From positions 1-25,912 of the forward strand of contig CAVJCT010000053.1 of assembly GCA_963648205.1 (NCBI GenBank): a DNA stretch of 25,912 bases. Reading direction: 5' to 3'. The DNA comes from UBA1181 sp963648205. GTDB taxonomy: Bacteria; Bacteroidota; Bacteroidia; Bacteroidales; Paludibacteraceae. Each line of letters begins with the position of its first letter. Position 1 is the first letter of the stretch. The position numbers were made by a program, and so were the translations under genes. The notes beneath the pieces were generated by a model. That model worked only from the letters and a program-made list of their open reading frames with translations, was not told the origin of the DNA and searched no databases. Positions 16,004 through 24,749 of the stretch are shown here, piece by piece.

Positions 16004-16965
16004 TATAAAATCAATTTAATTTGTTTTTCAATAAAATTCTTTACATAATCGCCATACGCTTTTCCAAATGCCTTACAATTTCCAGTTTTCAAAGGATACT
16101 TTGCTCTTAGCTTCATTATGGCATCCAAGAGAGTAGTTTGATAATTTCCCGGGAAATAATCTATCGCATCTTTTAAATCAGTTTTATCAAAAAAAGTCTC
16201 TGTCTTTTCCAGAATTTCTTCATTGATTGTCTTCGCATTCAATGCACCAATTACATAACCTTGGAAGAATAAATCATAGAGATCTTTATTCATCAGGAAA
16301 GAACGTGCTTTTTCAAAATTCTTTTTCACATCAGAAAGATAATCTTCTATGTTATCAACTGGCTCAGCAGACAAGGAGTACTGTAAATCAAAGGCACAAT
16401 CTGAAGAACGAAGATTCATAGTATGCGCACAGATTCCTTTCTTGTTAAATTCCTCCACTGCGCACTTAACAGACTCTTCCGCTGTATCTTTATCCGAACT
16501 TCCATGGTGGCGATCACCATAGACTAACGCCACCGCTGACTGACTCAATTCCTGATTTTCTTTCAAAACATCTTTCAAAAGGAAAGTCACATCCGATGCA
16601 CTAAATGGCTCTTTCTTGAAATAAAGAATCTTATATGGTTTGAAATCCTTCTTATAATCTTTAAATTGTTTCTCCTGTTCATCAACATCTCGACTGACTT
16701 TTATCTTCATAAAACTTATCGTCGCACTCGTCAGTTCCGAACTGTCAACAAAGACCATTTTGCCACCTTTGTAGTCAGTACAACAAGTGTCTTTAGGGGC
16801 ATTCTCTACGGGTACTATCGTAAGTACCGGCTTCGACTTCCACTCTGCTTCCAACTTCATCTTGGGAAAGAGCAAGTCCTTAAACAGCCCCACATCATAC
16901 TCACCGATGCAGAGAATATTTCTTCTCTGCACCAGCATATTTTCTATCAATTCATTGTTACTCAT
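16003..16965 (-). CDS. Probable degenerate GTPase-like protein of the dynamin operon
   Basis: This 320-residue protein matches no family I can name. Its N-terminus, NILCIGEYDVGLFKDLLF (16-33), lines up with the P-loop strands of the neighbouring GTPases (V-V-G-E-F-S-S-G-K-S-T), but Lys and Ser are replaced by Leu and Phe. KMVFVDSSEL at 69-78 sits where the D-x-P-G motif would be. SAVALVYGDRHHG at 143-155 sits where the N-K/Q-x-D strand would be. The C-terminal 110 residues are helical. I infer a pseudo-GTPase partner; a novel fold is possible. I chose the ATG at 16965, which overlaps the upstream stop by 8 bases. Confidence 0.75.
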   Translation of the reverse strand: MSNNELIENMLVQRRNILCIGEYDVGLFKDLLFPKMKLEAEWKSKPVLTIVPVENAPKDTCCTDYKGGKMVFVDSSELTSATISFMKIKVSRDVDEQEKQFKDYKKDFKPYKILYFKKEPFSASDVTFLLKDVLKENQELSQSAVALVYGDRHHGSSDKDTAEESVKCAVEEFNKKGICAHTMNLRSSDCAFDLQYSLSAEPVDNIEDYLSDVKKNFEKARSFLMNKDLYDLFFQGYVIGALNAKTINEEILEKTETFFDKTDLKDAIDYFPGNYQTTLLDAIMKLRAKYPLKTGNCKAFGKAYGDYVKNFIEKQIKLIL

Positions 16966-19327
16966 CCGCAATCACCAATTTCGACTTGTAATCTGACAAT
17001 GTCTTGAAATAGTCTTCGTCATTTTGTTGGCAGCTTTTTCGCTTCTCCACGATCTGCTCCAACTGTGCTTTGGAGTCGTTCAACTGTTGAGTCGCATAGA
17101 GATTTGCCGCTTGAATGATCTTTTGAGAAAGACTCTCCAACTCCTCACTCAAACGTTTCTTCAGCATCTCAGCATAGTCGCTTACAGACGAAGCATATTT
17201 CTCAACGATTTGTGTGGCAACATCTTTACAGAATTTTTCTCGTTTTTGAGACTCAAACTCCCGATTCTTCTCTTCGAGTTCGGTTTTCAAACGTGCTTCG
17301 GCTTTTTCTCGTTCCACCTTCTCTCGTTGCTTCAATCGCTCTTCATCTTCCACCTGCATCTGTTGTCTGTACTGCTCCACTCGCTGCTGAACCAACAAAT
17401 TGAGTTCGGCTCGTTTCTGTCTGCATTCCTCCTGAAACTGATTCTCCTTCTCCGTATCCACTTCTAAATGTGGCGGATCCAAAGTCTCTCCCAACTTACC
17501 CATCCAATGAGAAATTGAGAGGTAGTCGAAAATATTGGCCTTTGAACCTCCAGACTGCATATTTGACGCTCCTACAAGTCCTCTCTTCTGATTTGCTCGT
17601 TCATTTGCACCATCTTTTATGCGATTCAGGGCTTTCAAAATAGGTTCTTTAAAAACCAAACCTACATTTCGTGTTCCAGCCAGTGTCTTCACAGTCTTTG
17701 CAGCCTTTCCAGCGTATGAAGCAATCTTTGTCCATCCTGCTGCGGGTATGAGGACTGTAGCAATATCCAAAATCTTGCCCACATTTCTCAGTCTTTCACC
17801 CAACTTTCCTTGTATTTCGACGAAAGAGACTTGATGATTCTGAGTGAATTCTTTTACAATCGTCTGAGCCTCCTGAATTGCCTGATCATACTGAGCCAAT
17901 CCTTGTTCCATCTCACTCTTTTTCACTCCAATCTCTGCCAAGGCTTGCTCATCCATAGATTTTAACTGCTCTATATTGGCTAATTTCTCGGCAACTTGGG
18001 CTTCATAGTTTGCCTGCTCCGTTGCTATTTCTTCTACTTTGGATAGATCAAAATCACAAGAAAAATCGATGTCGGATGACTTCATATCTTGTGCTACTCG
18101 CTGTAAATCGGCCTGAATTTCTTCAGTTGAGTCCTCCGAAAACTCCTTCAAAGTCTTGGTTGCTACCTCTCCAAGGGCATCAAAAGCAGTAGGCAACTCA
18201 TTCTTATACAGAGTTTTAACGTTTTCTGCATAGTTGTCATCCTTGTTTACGGACAGCAACTTTTCATTGAAGTTTTCTTTAACCTCTCTTTCTTTGCTCT
18301 TGAGTTCGGATTTAAATGCGTCGGATAGGTTGCTTTTGCGTCTATCCATCGACTTTACATTCTTCTCAATATCACGATTCAGAGAACTTAAAGCGGTGGT
18401 TATTGCCACTTGTTGTTGCATCAATTCGTCAATACTCTTGGTCGACGAGATACGATACAAACTCTCTTTTTGCTCCAACTCTCTCAAGAACTTTTCACGA
18501 ATCAACTGCAAACGAGACTTGATACTTGCCTCAAACAACTGCGCAACATTCTTCGCAATGTCGTCCGTAAGATAACTCATAAAGAAGTTGAAACTCTCCT
18601 TCCATACCTCTTTCTCTCGAGCTGATTCATCATTCGAGATGGCAAAGTAGACAACGTTATTGGTTGACAATGCCTCACAAATAGTTGCTTTCTCCTTTTT
18701 GATGGTCTCCACAGGATCCTCCTCGGACAAGTGAATCAAATCGGCTTTGTTTCTGACAAAAACCATCGGAATATTCAAATTATGAATCTGCTTCATCATC
18801 TGAATGTCGGTTGCCGTCGGAGCCATTCCCGTCACATACACCACATACTGAGAAGATTGGAGCAACTCCTCCGTCATACGAACATGTTCCGAAATGAGCG
18901 TGTTAACCCCCGGAGTGTCAACGATTATCAAGCCTGATTTCAACACATCCAACGGCATCGTTATCTGCAAAGAGGCAATCGCCCGACTATTCTTTGTTGC
19001 ATCTTGATCCAGACTGTGGATCTTCGCAATGTCAACTTTTTCAGTCGTGCCATCCACATAAAACAACTCTGCCGACTCTTGCTCGCCGTAGACAATGTAA
19101 GTCAAAAAAGCAGTGGTCTCAACACTCTTTGTAGGAAGAATTTCCTTACCCAAGATATGATTGATGAGTTTGGATTTTCCTGCCGAAAACTGACCGATAA
19201 ACGGCAAGAAATACGACTTCTGCTCTACATTCTCCTTGAATTTTTCAAGAAGGCTGACGGTCGCCATCTCCTCAAGATAGCGACCCACTTCTATATACTG
19301 ATCAATATTAGTAGTTATCATCCGCAT
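16958..19327 (-). CDS. Dynamin-like GTPase, third of three in the operon
   Basis: This 789-residue large GTPase has P-loop GQFSAGKSK at 45-53, switch-I SVETTAF around 68-74, DTPG at 137-140 and canonical NKAD at 193-196. After the G domain (about 1-260) come long helices forming a stalk. It differs from its two sisters in three ways. It has the canonical Lys in N-K-x-D, and it lacks the GSRP/ERNRR/FGKK insert. It also carries a hydrophobic, glycine-containing stretch at about 518-548 (ILDIATVLIPAAGWTKIASY) that could dip into a membrane. A highly charged coiled coil follows at 620-700. The start overlaps the previous gene by 20 bases; an ATG at 19321 is an alternative. Confidence 0.92.
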   Translation of the reverse strand: MRMITTNIDQYIEVGRYLEEMATVSLLEKFKENVEQKSYFLPFIGQFSAGKSKLINHILGKEILPTKSVETTAFLTYIVYGEQESAELFYVDGTTEKVDIAKIHSLDQDATKNSRAIASLQITMPLDVLKSGLIIVDTPGVNTLISEHVRMTEELLQSSQYVVYVTGMAPTATDIQMMKQIHNLNIPMVFVRNKADLIHLSEEDPVETIKKEKATICEALSTNNVVYFAISNDESAREKEVWKESFNFFMSYLTDDIAKNVAQLFEASIKSRLQLIREKFLRELEQKESLYRISSTKSIDELMQQQVAITTALSSLNRDIEKNVKSMDRRKSNLSDAFKSELKSKEREVKENFNEKLLSVNKDDNYAENVKTLYKNELPTAFDALGEVATKTLKEFSEDSTEEIQADLQRVAQDMKSSDIDFSCDFDLSKVEEIATEQANYEAQVAEKLANIEQLKSMDEQALAEIGVKKSEMEQGLAQYDQAIQEAQTIVKEFTQNHQVSFVEIQGKLGERLRNVGKILDIATVLIPAAGWTKIASYAGKAAKTVKTLAGTRNVGLVFKEPILKALNRIKDGANERANQKRGLVGASNMQSGGSKANIFDYLSISHWMGKLGETLDPPHLEVDTEKENQFQEECRQKRAELNLLVQQRVEQYRQQMQVEDEERLKQREKVEREKAEARLKTELEEKNREFESQKREKFCKDVATQIVEKYASSVSDYAEMLKKRLSEELESLSQKIIQAANLYATQQLNDSKAQLEQIVEKRKSCQQNDEDYFKTLSDYKSKLVIADE

Positions 19328-21686
19328 CCTTAATTTTATCGGTTTCTATATCCTCAATCTCATTCTGCAAATCGAAAGCCTCCTTCTTGATGACCTTCGC
19401 CTCTTTAATCAACGCCTCCTTCTGCTCGATGGCCTTCTCGATAGACTCTTTCGACTCGCTCATCTTCTGAATCAAAATCTTATAGTCATTTTCTTTTTGC
19501 TCAAGCACATCTTTCAAATTCTCCTTGATAAAGTCCTTGGCAATGTCAGACATCTGACCTTCTTTGGCTTTCAAAGCATCGATAAACTTGTCTCTACCAT
19601 TCTTCTCAAAATCATCAATGAGTTGATCCAAGTAGTTCTCTGCCTTACGTCGATTGTCTCGTTGAACCTTATCAACTTTCCTTTTCATCTCTACATCCAA
19701 CTCATTCAACTCATCTTGGAGTCTCTTCTGCTCTCGCTCAATCTTTTTTTGCTGTATTCTTTTCTCCTCAGGGTCGGAATCAGGGATTTTATCCAATTCT
19801 GCTTGCAGACGATTTATTTCCGCATCACGTTCGCTCGTCAACCGATCTCTCTCATTTTCCCAATTCCTTTGAGCCGAATCATCCACCTCTGTTCGAGTTA
19901 CGGGTCTTGTCACAGTTTTTTTACCGAATAAGCCACCACACTCCCAACCAAAAATAAATCGACGATTTCGTTCATACGACTCCATCTCAGTACGATGGTA
20001 AACAGTAGCTTCCGGACGCGAACCCATCATTCCCAATTCATCTTTATAATCCTTGCGTGTCTGCGCTATTTGCTCCTCAAAGCGTTGTCTTTTTCTAAGA
20101 GTTGCTTCCGCTCTAAAAACAAGCATATTCGCCTCATCACTCTTGTTTTCAAGTTCACCCATCTCGGCTCTCAACTTGGCTTTTTTCTCAAGAAAATCTG
20201 CCAAATCAACATCGACATCAAACTGAGAACTGTCAATCTTGATTCGATCCAATGGAATACCATCGCCAGCCAAACCTTTCAAACGTTCTTGAACTTGGTC
20301 GGCTAATGAAGAAAATTGAGTAGTCAACAAATCACGGTATGCGCCCTCCACATTCGTCAAAGCATCTGTGTACACATCTGCATATTCACCACTCATCCGG
20401 CTCATATACAACTCAGCATCTTGATACAGAATGTCGATTTCATCCGCTTCTTTAAGTTTCGACCGATATTTCTCTTTGATGCCACGAGTATTGGCTTTCA
20501 CCTCTTTCTCCGCGCTTCTGAATATCTCGTGGGTCTTAGCATTAATCTCACTGCTAATGCTTTTCATCCGCGACTCGAGTTCGTTTTTCTCCTTCTCAAT
20601 GTTGGCTTTCTCATTTTCCAAATCTTCAACAGTTGCGTCACTCTTCAAAATTTCTACTTCTGCTTTCAGATTTTTCACCGTGGTGTCAATGCTCGAGAAG
20701 ACTTTCTCAACGGGCGACTGAAGTTCTTTCTTCGTCTTCTCTCCTTTTGTAAGATAACGCATAAGGCGATCTTCAAACGCCTCAATGCGAGAATTTTTCA
20801 AGAACTCTGCCTTTTGCTCCGCTGTATGTGTTTTGTCATTGAGATAGTCCATTTCTTGCTTGCTTCGTGCCACCAAAGCTGGATAAGCAGCAATCGGCCA
20901 AATCTCTGGAACAGTGTCATCAGTAAACTGACTTGTATAATTTTTCTTCAACGTTTCAATCACCGATTCCACACTTTGCTCACTTGGTTTAACGCAATCA
21001 ATTTGATTCAAAACAATGATGACAGAACCACATTTCTTCTTCAAAGATTTCAAAATTGTAAAATCTGAAGCAGATCCTGGTTGTGTGGCAGTGAACATAA
21101 AGATTGCCGCATGCGAACGCTCTATCTGCTGGTCTGTTATCTCCTTATGACCCTTTAAAACGCCATTCAAACCCGGACTATCAACCAAGCAAACTCCATC
21201 GTTCAAATATTTCGAGTCGAAAAAGACTTCTACCGACTCTACCTTTTGAGCCACCTGGTCGCCTCTCGTGCTAACATACTTTTCAATAGTGCTAACATCA
21301 ACTGTATCAACAATTTGTGGCACGCAATTATCCTTGTAGTTGATTACCAACGCCTCTTTTCCCTCTATCGGACTATCCTTGATTGAACGAAGAATATTGA
21401 TGGTCGCCGTTGTTTCGACCGAGAATGACGGAAGATAGCGATCGCCCATCAAAGCATTCAAGAAGGTTGACTTTCCTGCTGAATACTGACCAACCACGAC
21501 AATGGAGAAAAAGCCTTTCCCCGTCTTTTCCTTCAAATCGCGCAACGCCTTTGCCTTGTCGCCCATCGTCGTCTGACCTTCATTCGCCTCCAACGACTGC
21601 AACTTGTCATAATAAGCAGCCGCACTCTCAAGGAGATTCACAACCTGCTCCTTACGCTGCTTATGTTCGTCTAATAATGTACTCAT
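19308..21686 (-). CDS. Dynamin-like GTPase, second of three in the operon
   Basis: This 792-residue protein has P-loop GQYSAGKST at 66-74, switch-I SVETTAT at 89-95, DSPG at 169-172 (D-x-x-G) and NQID at 227-230 in place of N-K-x-D, a common bacterial dynamin variant. The G domain covers about 55-315. The rest is mostly coiled coil with two breaks: around 470-495, and an insert at 555-609. The insert reads GSRPEATVYHRTEMESYERN, then RRFIFGWECGGLFGKK, then a second strand TVTRPVTRTE and DDSAQRNW. The same block is in the first GTPase of the operon. There is no transmembrane helix, so membrane contact would be through the insert. It begins 9 bases after the upstream stop. Confidence 0.93.
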   Translation of the reverse strand: MSTLLDEHKQRKEQVVNLLESAAAYYDKLQSLEANEGQTTMGDKAKALRDLKEKTGKGFFSIVVVGQYSAGKSTFLNALMGDRYLPSFSVETTATINILRSIKDSPIEGKEALVINYKDNCVPQIVDTVDVSTIEKYVSTRGDQVAQKVESVEVFFDSKYLNDGVCLVDSPGLNGVLKGHKEITDQQIERSHAAIFMFTATQPGSASDFTILKSLKKKCGSVIIVLNQIDCVKPSEQSVESVIETLKKNYTSQFTDDTVPEIWPIAAYPALVARSKQEMDYLNDKTHTAEQKAEFLKNSRIEAFEDRLMRYLTKGEKTKKELQSPVEKVFSSIDTTVKNLKAEVEILKSDATVEDLENEKANIEKEKNELESRMKSISSEINAKTHEIFRSAEKEVKANTRGIKEKYRSKLKEADEIDILYQDAELYMSRMSGEYADVYTDALTNVEGAYRDLLTTQFSSLADQVQERLKGLAGDGIPLDRIKIDSSQFDVDVDLADFLEKKAKLRAEMGELENKSDEANMLVFRAEATLRKRQRFEEQIAQTRKDYKDELGMMGSRPEATVYHRTEMESYERNRRFIFGWECGGLFGKKTVTRPVTRTEVDDSAQRNWENERDRLTSERDAEINRLQAELDKIPDSDPEEKRIQQKKIEREQKRLQDELNELDVEMKRKVDKVQRDNRRKAENYLDQLIDDFEKNGRDKFIDALKAKEGQMSDIAKDFIKENLKDVLEQKENDYKILIQKMSESKESIEKAIEQKEALIKEAKVIKKEAFDLQNEIEDIETDKIKDADDNY

Positions 21687-21695
21687 ATTCTTATC

Positions 21696-24032
21696 TTATA
21701 AACTTTTTACTTCGCTTTCAATCTTACGCTTAACTTCTTCGATTTTTTTCAAATCTGTTTTGTAAGCATTTACTTTATCCTGATTTTCTTTATTCTCACC
21801 TTTCTGCATCTCTCGCTGAAGGACAATCCGAACGTTCTCCTTCCACTCCTTCACTTTCTTCTCATACTCGGCATTGATACTTTGATTCATCGTTCTCTGG
21901 CAGTTTCTGACATTCTCGAGGAAGCAAGATTTGAGGTTCACATAAACTGTGCCATCATTGCTCAGCCAAGCATTCAACTCTCTCTCAATCTGCTGTTTGA
22001 TACTCTTCAAGTAGGTCGTCCTTGCATTCTGCTTTGCAAACTCTGCCTCCTTACGCAAGTTCTCTAACTCTGCACGCTTTCGAGCCAAACGACTCTCCAC
22101 CTGCATTCTGAGTTGCTCATTCTCTCGTGCCTTTTCTAACAAACCTTCGTACATTTCCAGCTCACTCCGACTTTCCCTTAACTTCGCATTATATTTCTCA
22201 TCAATCGCAGTTCTCTTTCTATCCCATGCCTGTCCTGCTGAATCATCGGTATGACGATTCGTTATTGTTGTATATACTGGGACAGTTTCAGTTTTTTTAC
22301 CGAAAATGTCGGGAAGGTCAAAACAGAGAAGTCTACGATTTCGCTCATGCGTTTCATAATGATCTATAACCCTTATCGTGTCATACGATACCTTTGCTTG
22401 TGGTCTTGACCCCAAACCCTGTCTTTCAGATGCCTGTGCATTCTGTAAAGCCTGCTGTTTCCTCCGTGCAGTCTCCACTCTCATCTCTTGCTCGCTTACA
22501 CTCAGATTTCCCTGCATCTGCTGACGTTGTCTCTCCAACTCACTAATCTCACGTTGTTTCTTTGCCACCTCAGTAGAGTCGTAGGTCGAGTCGCCTGTTT
22601 CGTTATATTGGATATTAACACTGCTACCCACCTGCACCTGTTTCTTTTCAAACGCAGGTATTGATTTGTTCACAATGTTCAGCAAATTTTCATAAATCTT
22701 ATCACACTCATCTCTCAAATAACTTGCCAAATTCGTTGATTGTGATGCATAGAAATTGCTGACTTTATTACCGAATGAATCCTGTTTCCTCTCCAACTCT
22801 TCTATCGTATTGATAGCACTCAACTCACGCTTCAACTCATCAAACTGGCGATAACATGCCATCTTCAAAGCCTCATTTTTCTTGGCTTCCAAGTCGTCTA
22901 TCGCCGAACCCAACTCATTTTTGAGTTCAGTCTTCGTCTTCTCATAGTTCTTCTCTACGATACTCAAAAGTTCCTCCAACTGCTTCTTCTCCGGAAGATC
23001 TTCCAATTTCTTGCTATACAAATCGACGCGAGATTGTAATGCTTCAGACTGTCTATCCAAAAGTCCTAACAAACGGTGCAATATCGTCTCGTAGAATTGG
23101 AGTTCCTTCTCGCTACCCGACAAATACTCGAAAAGCAACTTCTCCAACAACTCCATCCTCGACCTCTTCCAAAGTTTTTCTCGGTCTTCCTTGGTCAACT
23201 CTTTGCCTTCATCTTCCTTGTAGAGCGATTTCAAACTTTCATCTCTACTGGTCAACGCACACAAAGCTGAGATTCCAAACACATTCTTAGGTTGCTCCTT
23301 GCCTTCGTAAATATTCTGGAAAATCTCATTACGAAACTTCTCAATACGATCTTCAACAGACTCCTCTTGCTCCTTGATTTCATCTATCTGATTGATCACA
23401 AAGAAGAAAGTGTCTTGATATTTCATCAACTCCTTAACGAACTCACAATCGGTTTTTCCAACTCCTTTCAAATGGAAAAGACAAATTGATGCGTGCGAAC
23501 GACAAATCTCCTGCATAGTTATGTCGCGGTGACCATCTGCCATTCCATTCATTCCCGGAGTGTCAATCAACACGATAGACTCGTCTATTCCTGCAAAATT
23601 GACATAAACATCCACACTTTTCACCTCTTTTATGACATTCACATCCTTATTCTCCACCGCAGAAAGATGATTCTGGAATTGCTCCTTCTCATTGATGATA
23701 TCAAACACCGCATCGTCTTTCTCATAGAAATGGATAAACGCCTTATTCAACCGCTTGTCTGTCAAAGGAACGTTATGAATGTAGGTGATAGTGGCAGTCG
23801 TCTCGCTCACCGCATGAGGCAACACATCCTTACCGATAATCGCACTCAAGAAAGTAGACTTTCCACTACTGAACTCACCCACAACAGTCACTCTAAACTC
23901 ATGATTCTGAACATCTTCCAATGTCTTATCCAACACAGAATTATAACTATCATCAGCCAAGGATCGGATTCCTCGCATCTCACCAATGATAGACGCAACC
24001 TTGCTATCTAATTTCTTTTTGTCTATTCCCAT
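21696..24032 (-). CDS. Dynamin-like GTPase, first of three in the operon
   Basis: This 778-residue protein has P-loop GEFSSGKST at 52-60, switch-I SETTATIT at 76-83, DTPG at 157-160 and NQID at 214-217. The G domain spans about 40-305, followed by a helical stalk. Residues 541-603 hold the shared insert: GSRPQAKVSYDT, HYETHERNRR, a hydrophobic turn LLCFDLPDIFGKK, a second strand TETVPVYTTI and DDSAGQAW. Coiled coil continues from 604 to the end. GTP-driven self-assembly is expected from the family. Three different paralogues in one operon suggest mixed assembly. It is the first gene, about 62 bases after a terminator-like hairpin in the leader. Confidence 0.93.
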   Translation of the reverse strand: MGIDKKKLDSKVASIIGEMRGIRSLADDSYNSVLDKTLEDVQNHEFRVTVVGEFSSGKSTFLSAIIGKDVLPHAVSETTATITYIHNVPLTDKRLNKAFIHFYEKDDAVFDIINEKEQFQNHLSAVENKDVNVIKEVKSVDVYVNFAGIDESIVLIDTPGMNGMADGHRDITMQEICRSHASICLFHLKGVGKTDCEFVKELMKYQDTFFFVINQIDEIKEQEESVEDRIEKFRNEIFQNIYEGKEQPKNVFGISALCALTSRDESLKSLYKEDEGKELTKEDREKLWKRSRMELLEKLLFEYLSGSEKELQFYETILHRLLGLLDRQSEALQSRVDLYSKKLEDLPEKKQLEELLSIVEKNYEKTKTELKNELGSAIDDLEAKKNEALKMACYRQFDELKRELSAINTIEELERKQDSFGNKVSNFYASQSTNLASYLRDECDKIYENLLNIVNKSIPAFEKKQVQVGSSVNIQYNETGDSTYDSTEVAKKQREISELERQRQQMQGNLSVSEQEMRVETARRKQQALQNAQASERQGLGSRPQAKVSYDTIRVIDHYETHERNRRLLCFDLPDIFGKKTETVPVYTTITNRHTDDSAGQAWDRKRTAIDEKYNAKLRESRSELEMYEGLLEKARENEQLRMQVESRLARKRAELENLRKEAEFAKQNARTTYLKSIKQQIERELNAWLSNDGTVYVNLKSCFLENVRNCQRTMNQSINAEYEKKVKEWKENVRIVLQREMQKGENKENQDKVNAYKTDLKKIEEVKRKIESEVKSL

Positions 24033-24093
24033 AAACTTATATCTTTATATTTTCTAAAATCAATAATTTATTTTGTTATTTTTTTCACACAAC

Positions 24094-24125
24094 AAAAAAG
24101 CGCCACAGACCAAAAGTCTATGACG
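24094..24125 (-). terminator. Terminator or attenuator upstream of the dynamin operon
   Basis: On the minus strand the arms 24125-24116 and 24110-24101 form a 10-bp stem (with G-U pairs) and a 5-base loop. A run of six T follows at 24099-24094. It lies 62 bases before the first ATG of the operon. It either ends transcription coming from the repeat region or attenuates the operon itself. Confidence 0.7.
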
Positions 24126-24136
24126 ACACAACAACA

Positions 24137-24152
24137 GTCGCCCCAAAGCGAC
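24137..24152 (-). promoter_or_regulatory. Second short hairpin in the dynamin leader
   Basis: GTCGC at 24137-24141 and GCGAC at 24148-24152 can pair around a 6-base loop, directly preceding the terminator-like hairpin. Two stacked stems are the layout of a regulated leader, but nothing here identifies a ligand or protein. Confidence 0.35.
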
Positions 24153-24703
24153 CATCATATTCTTCACTAAATTTGCATAATTTCTGGATATATGGGGGGG
24201 GTATTGACATTAATCAAAACCTGCACATTTTCAGTCTCAGCGAGACTCCCCAATGTGAATATTTCTTTATCGTTCAGAATATTCAATGGTTTCCGTTTTT
24301 ATGCGAAGATAGAATTTTTTTTCAGAAAGACAACGCACCCGACCATATTTTTCAACAATCTTTTCCCTGACTTTGACAATCGCACACTTTCAAAAATATA
24401 ATTCATTGACTATCATCCTATTGTAATTTCACAATGGGTGACGCATGGGTGGCGCAAACATGTTTTCCCTAATTTCGTGGCAGATTTGTGCTATGAAGAA
24501 ACATCACAATGGTCATGTCAGCATCAGTGTAATGAACATCAGAGGAGACAAACTCTGCGAGGTGAAGAATTTCGGACCGAGCCACATTTCAACATAAAGA
24601 GCATTCTCGGCAATGGCTAACTGACAGGAAACCCTTGCCCATGTTTGCCTACGTTCAAAAAAGGTTGCGCATTGTCGAAGTCAGAAACCGGATTGAGGTT
24701 ATA
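24153..24703. other. Intergenic stretch upstream of the dynamin operon, no clear gene
   Basis: No coding sequence is well supported in these 550 bases. It holds a run of eight G at 24194-24201. A minus-strand TATTTTTG (24398-24391) fits the -7 consensus but has no matching -33. A plus-strand 34-codon ATG frame at 24493-24597 begins MKKHHNGHVSISVMNIRGDK; it might be a small protein, a remnant or chance. The operon promoter should lie here or in the repeat to the right, but I cannot place it firmly. Confidence 0.5.
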
Positions 24704-24749
24704 CAAAGAGAAGACTTATCTGCACCTAACTCTCCACCCATCATTGTCA

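Noticed and set aside
20316..21068. Plus-strand 250-codon open frame opposite GTPase 2
   Set aside because: It is antisense to the G domain and coiled coil, and its Phe/Leu/Ile-rich sequence is what the reverse of Lys/Glu-rich codons gives.
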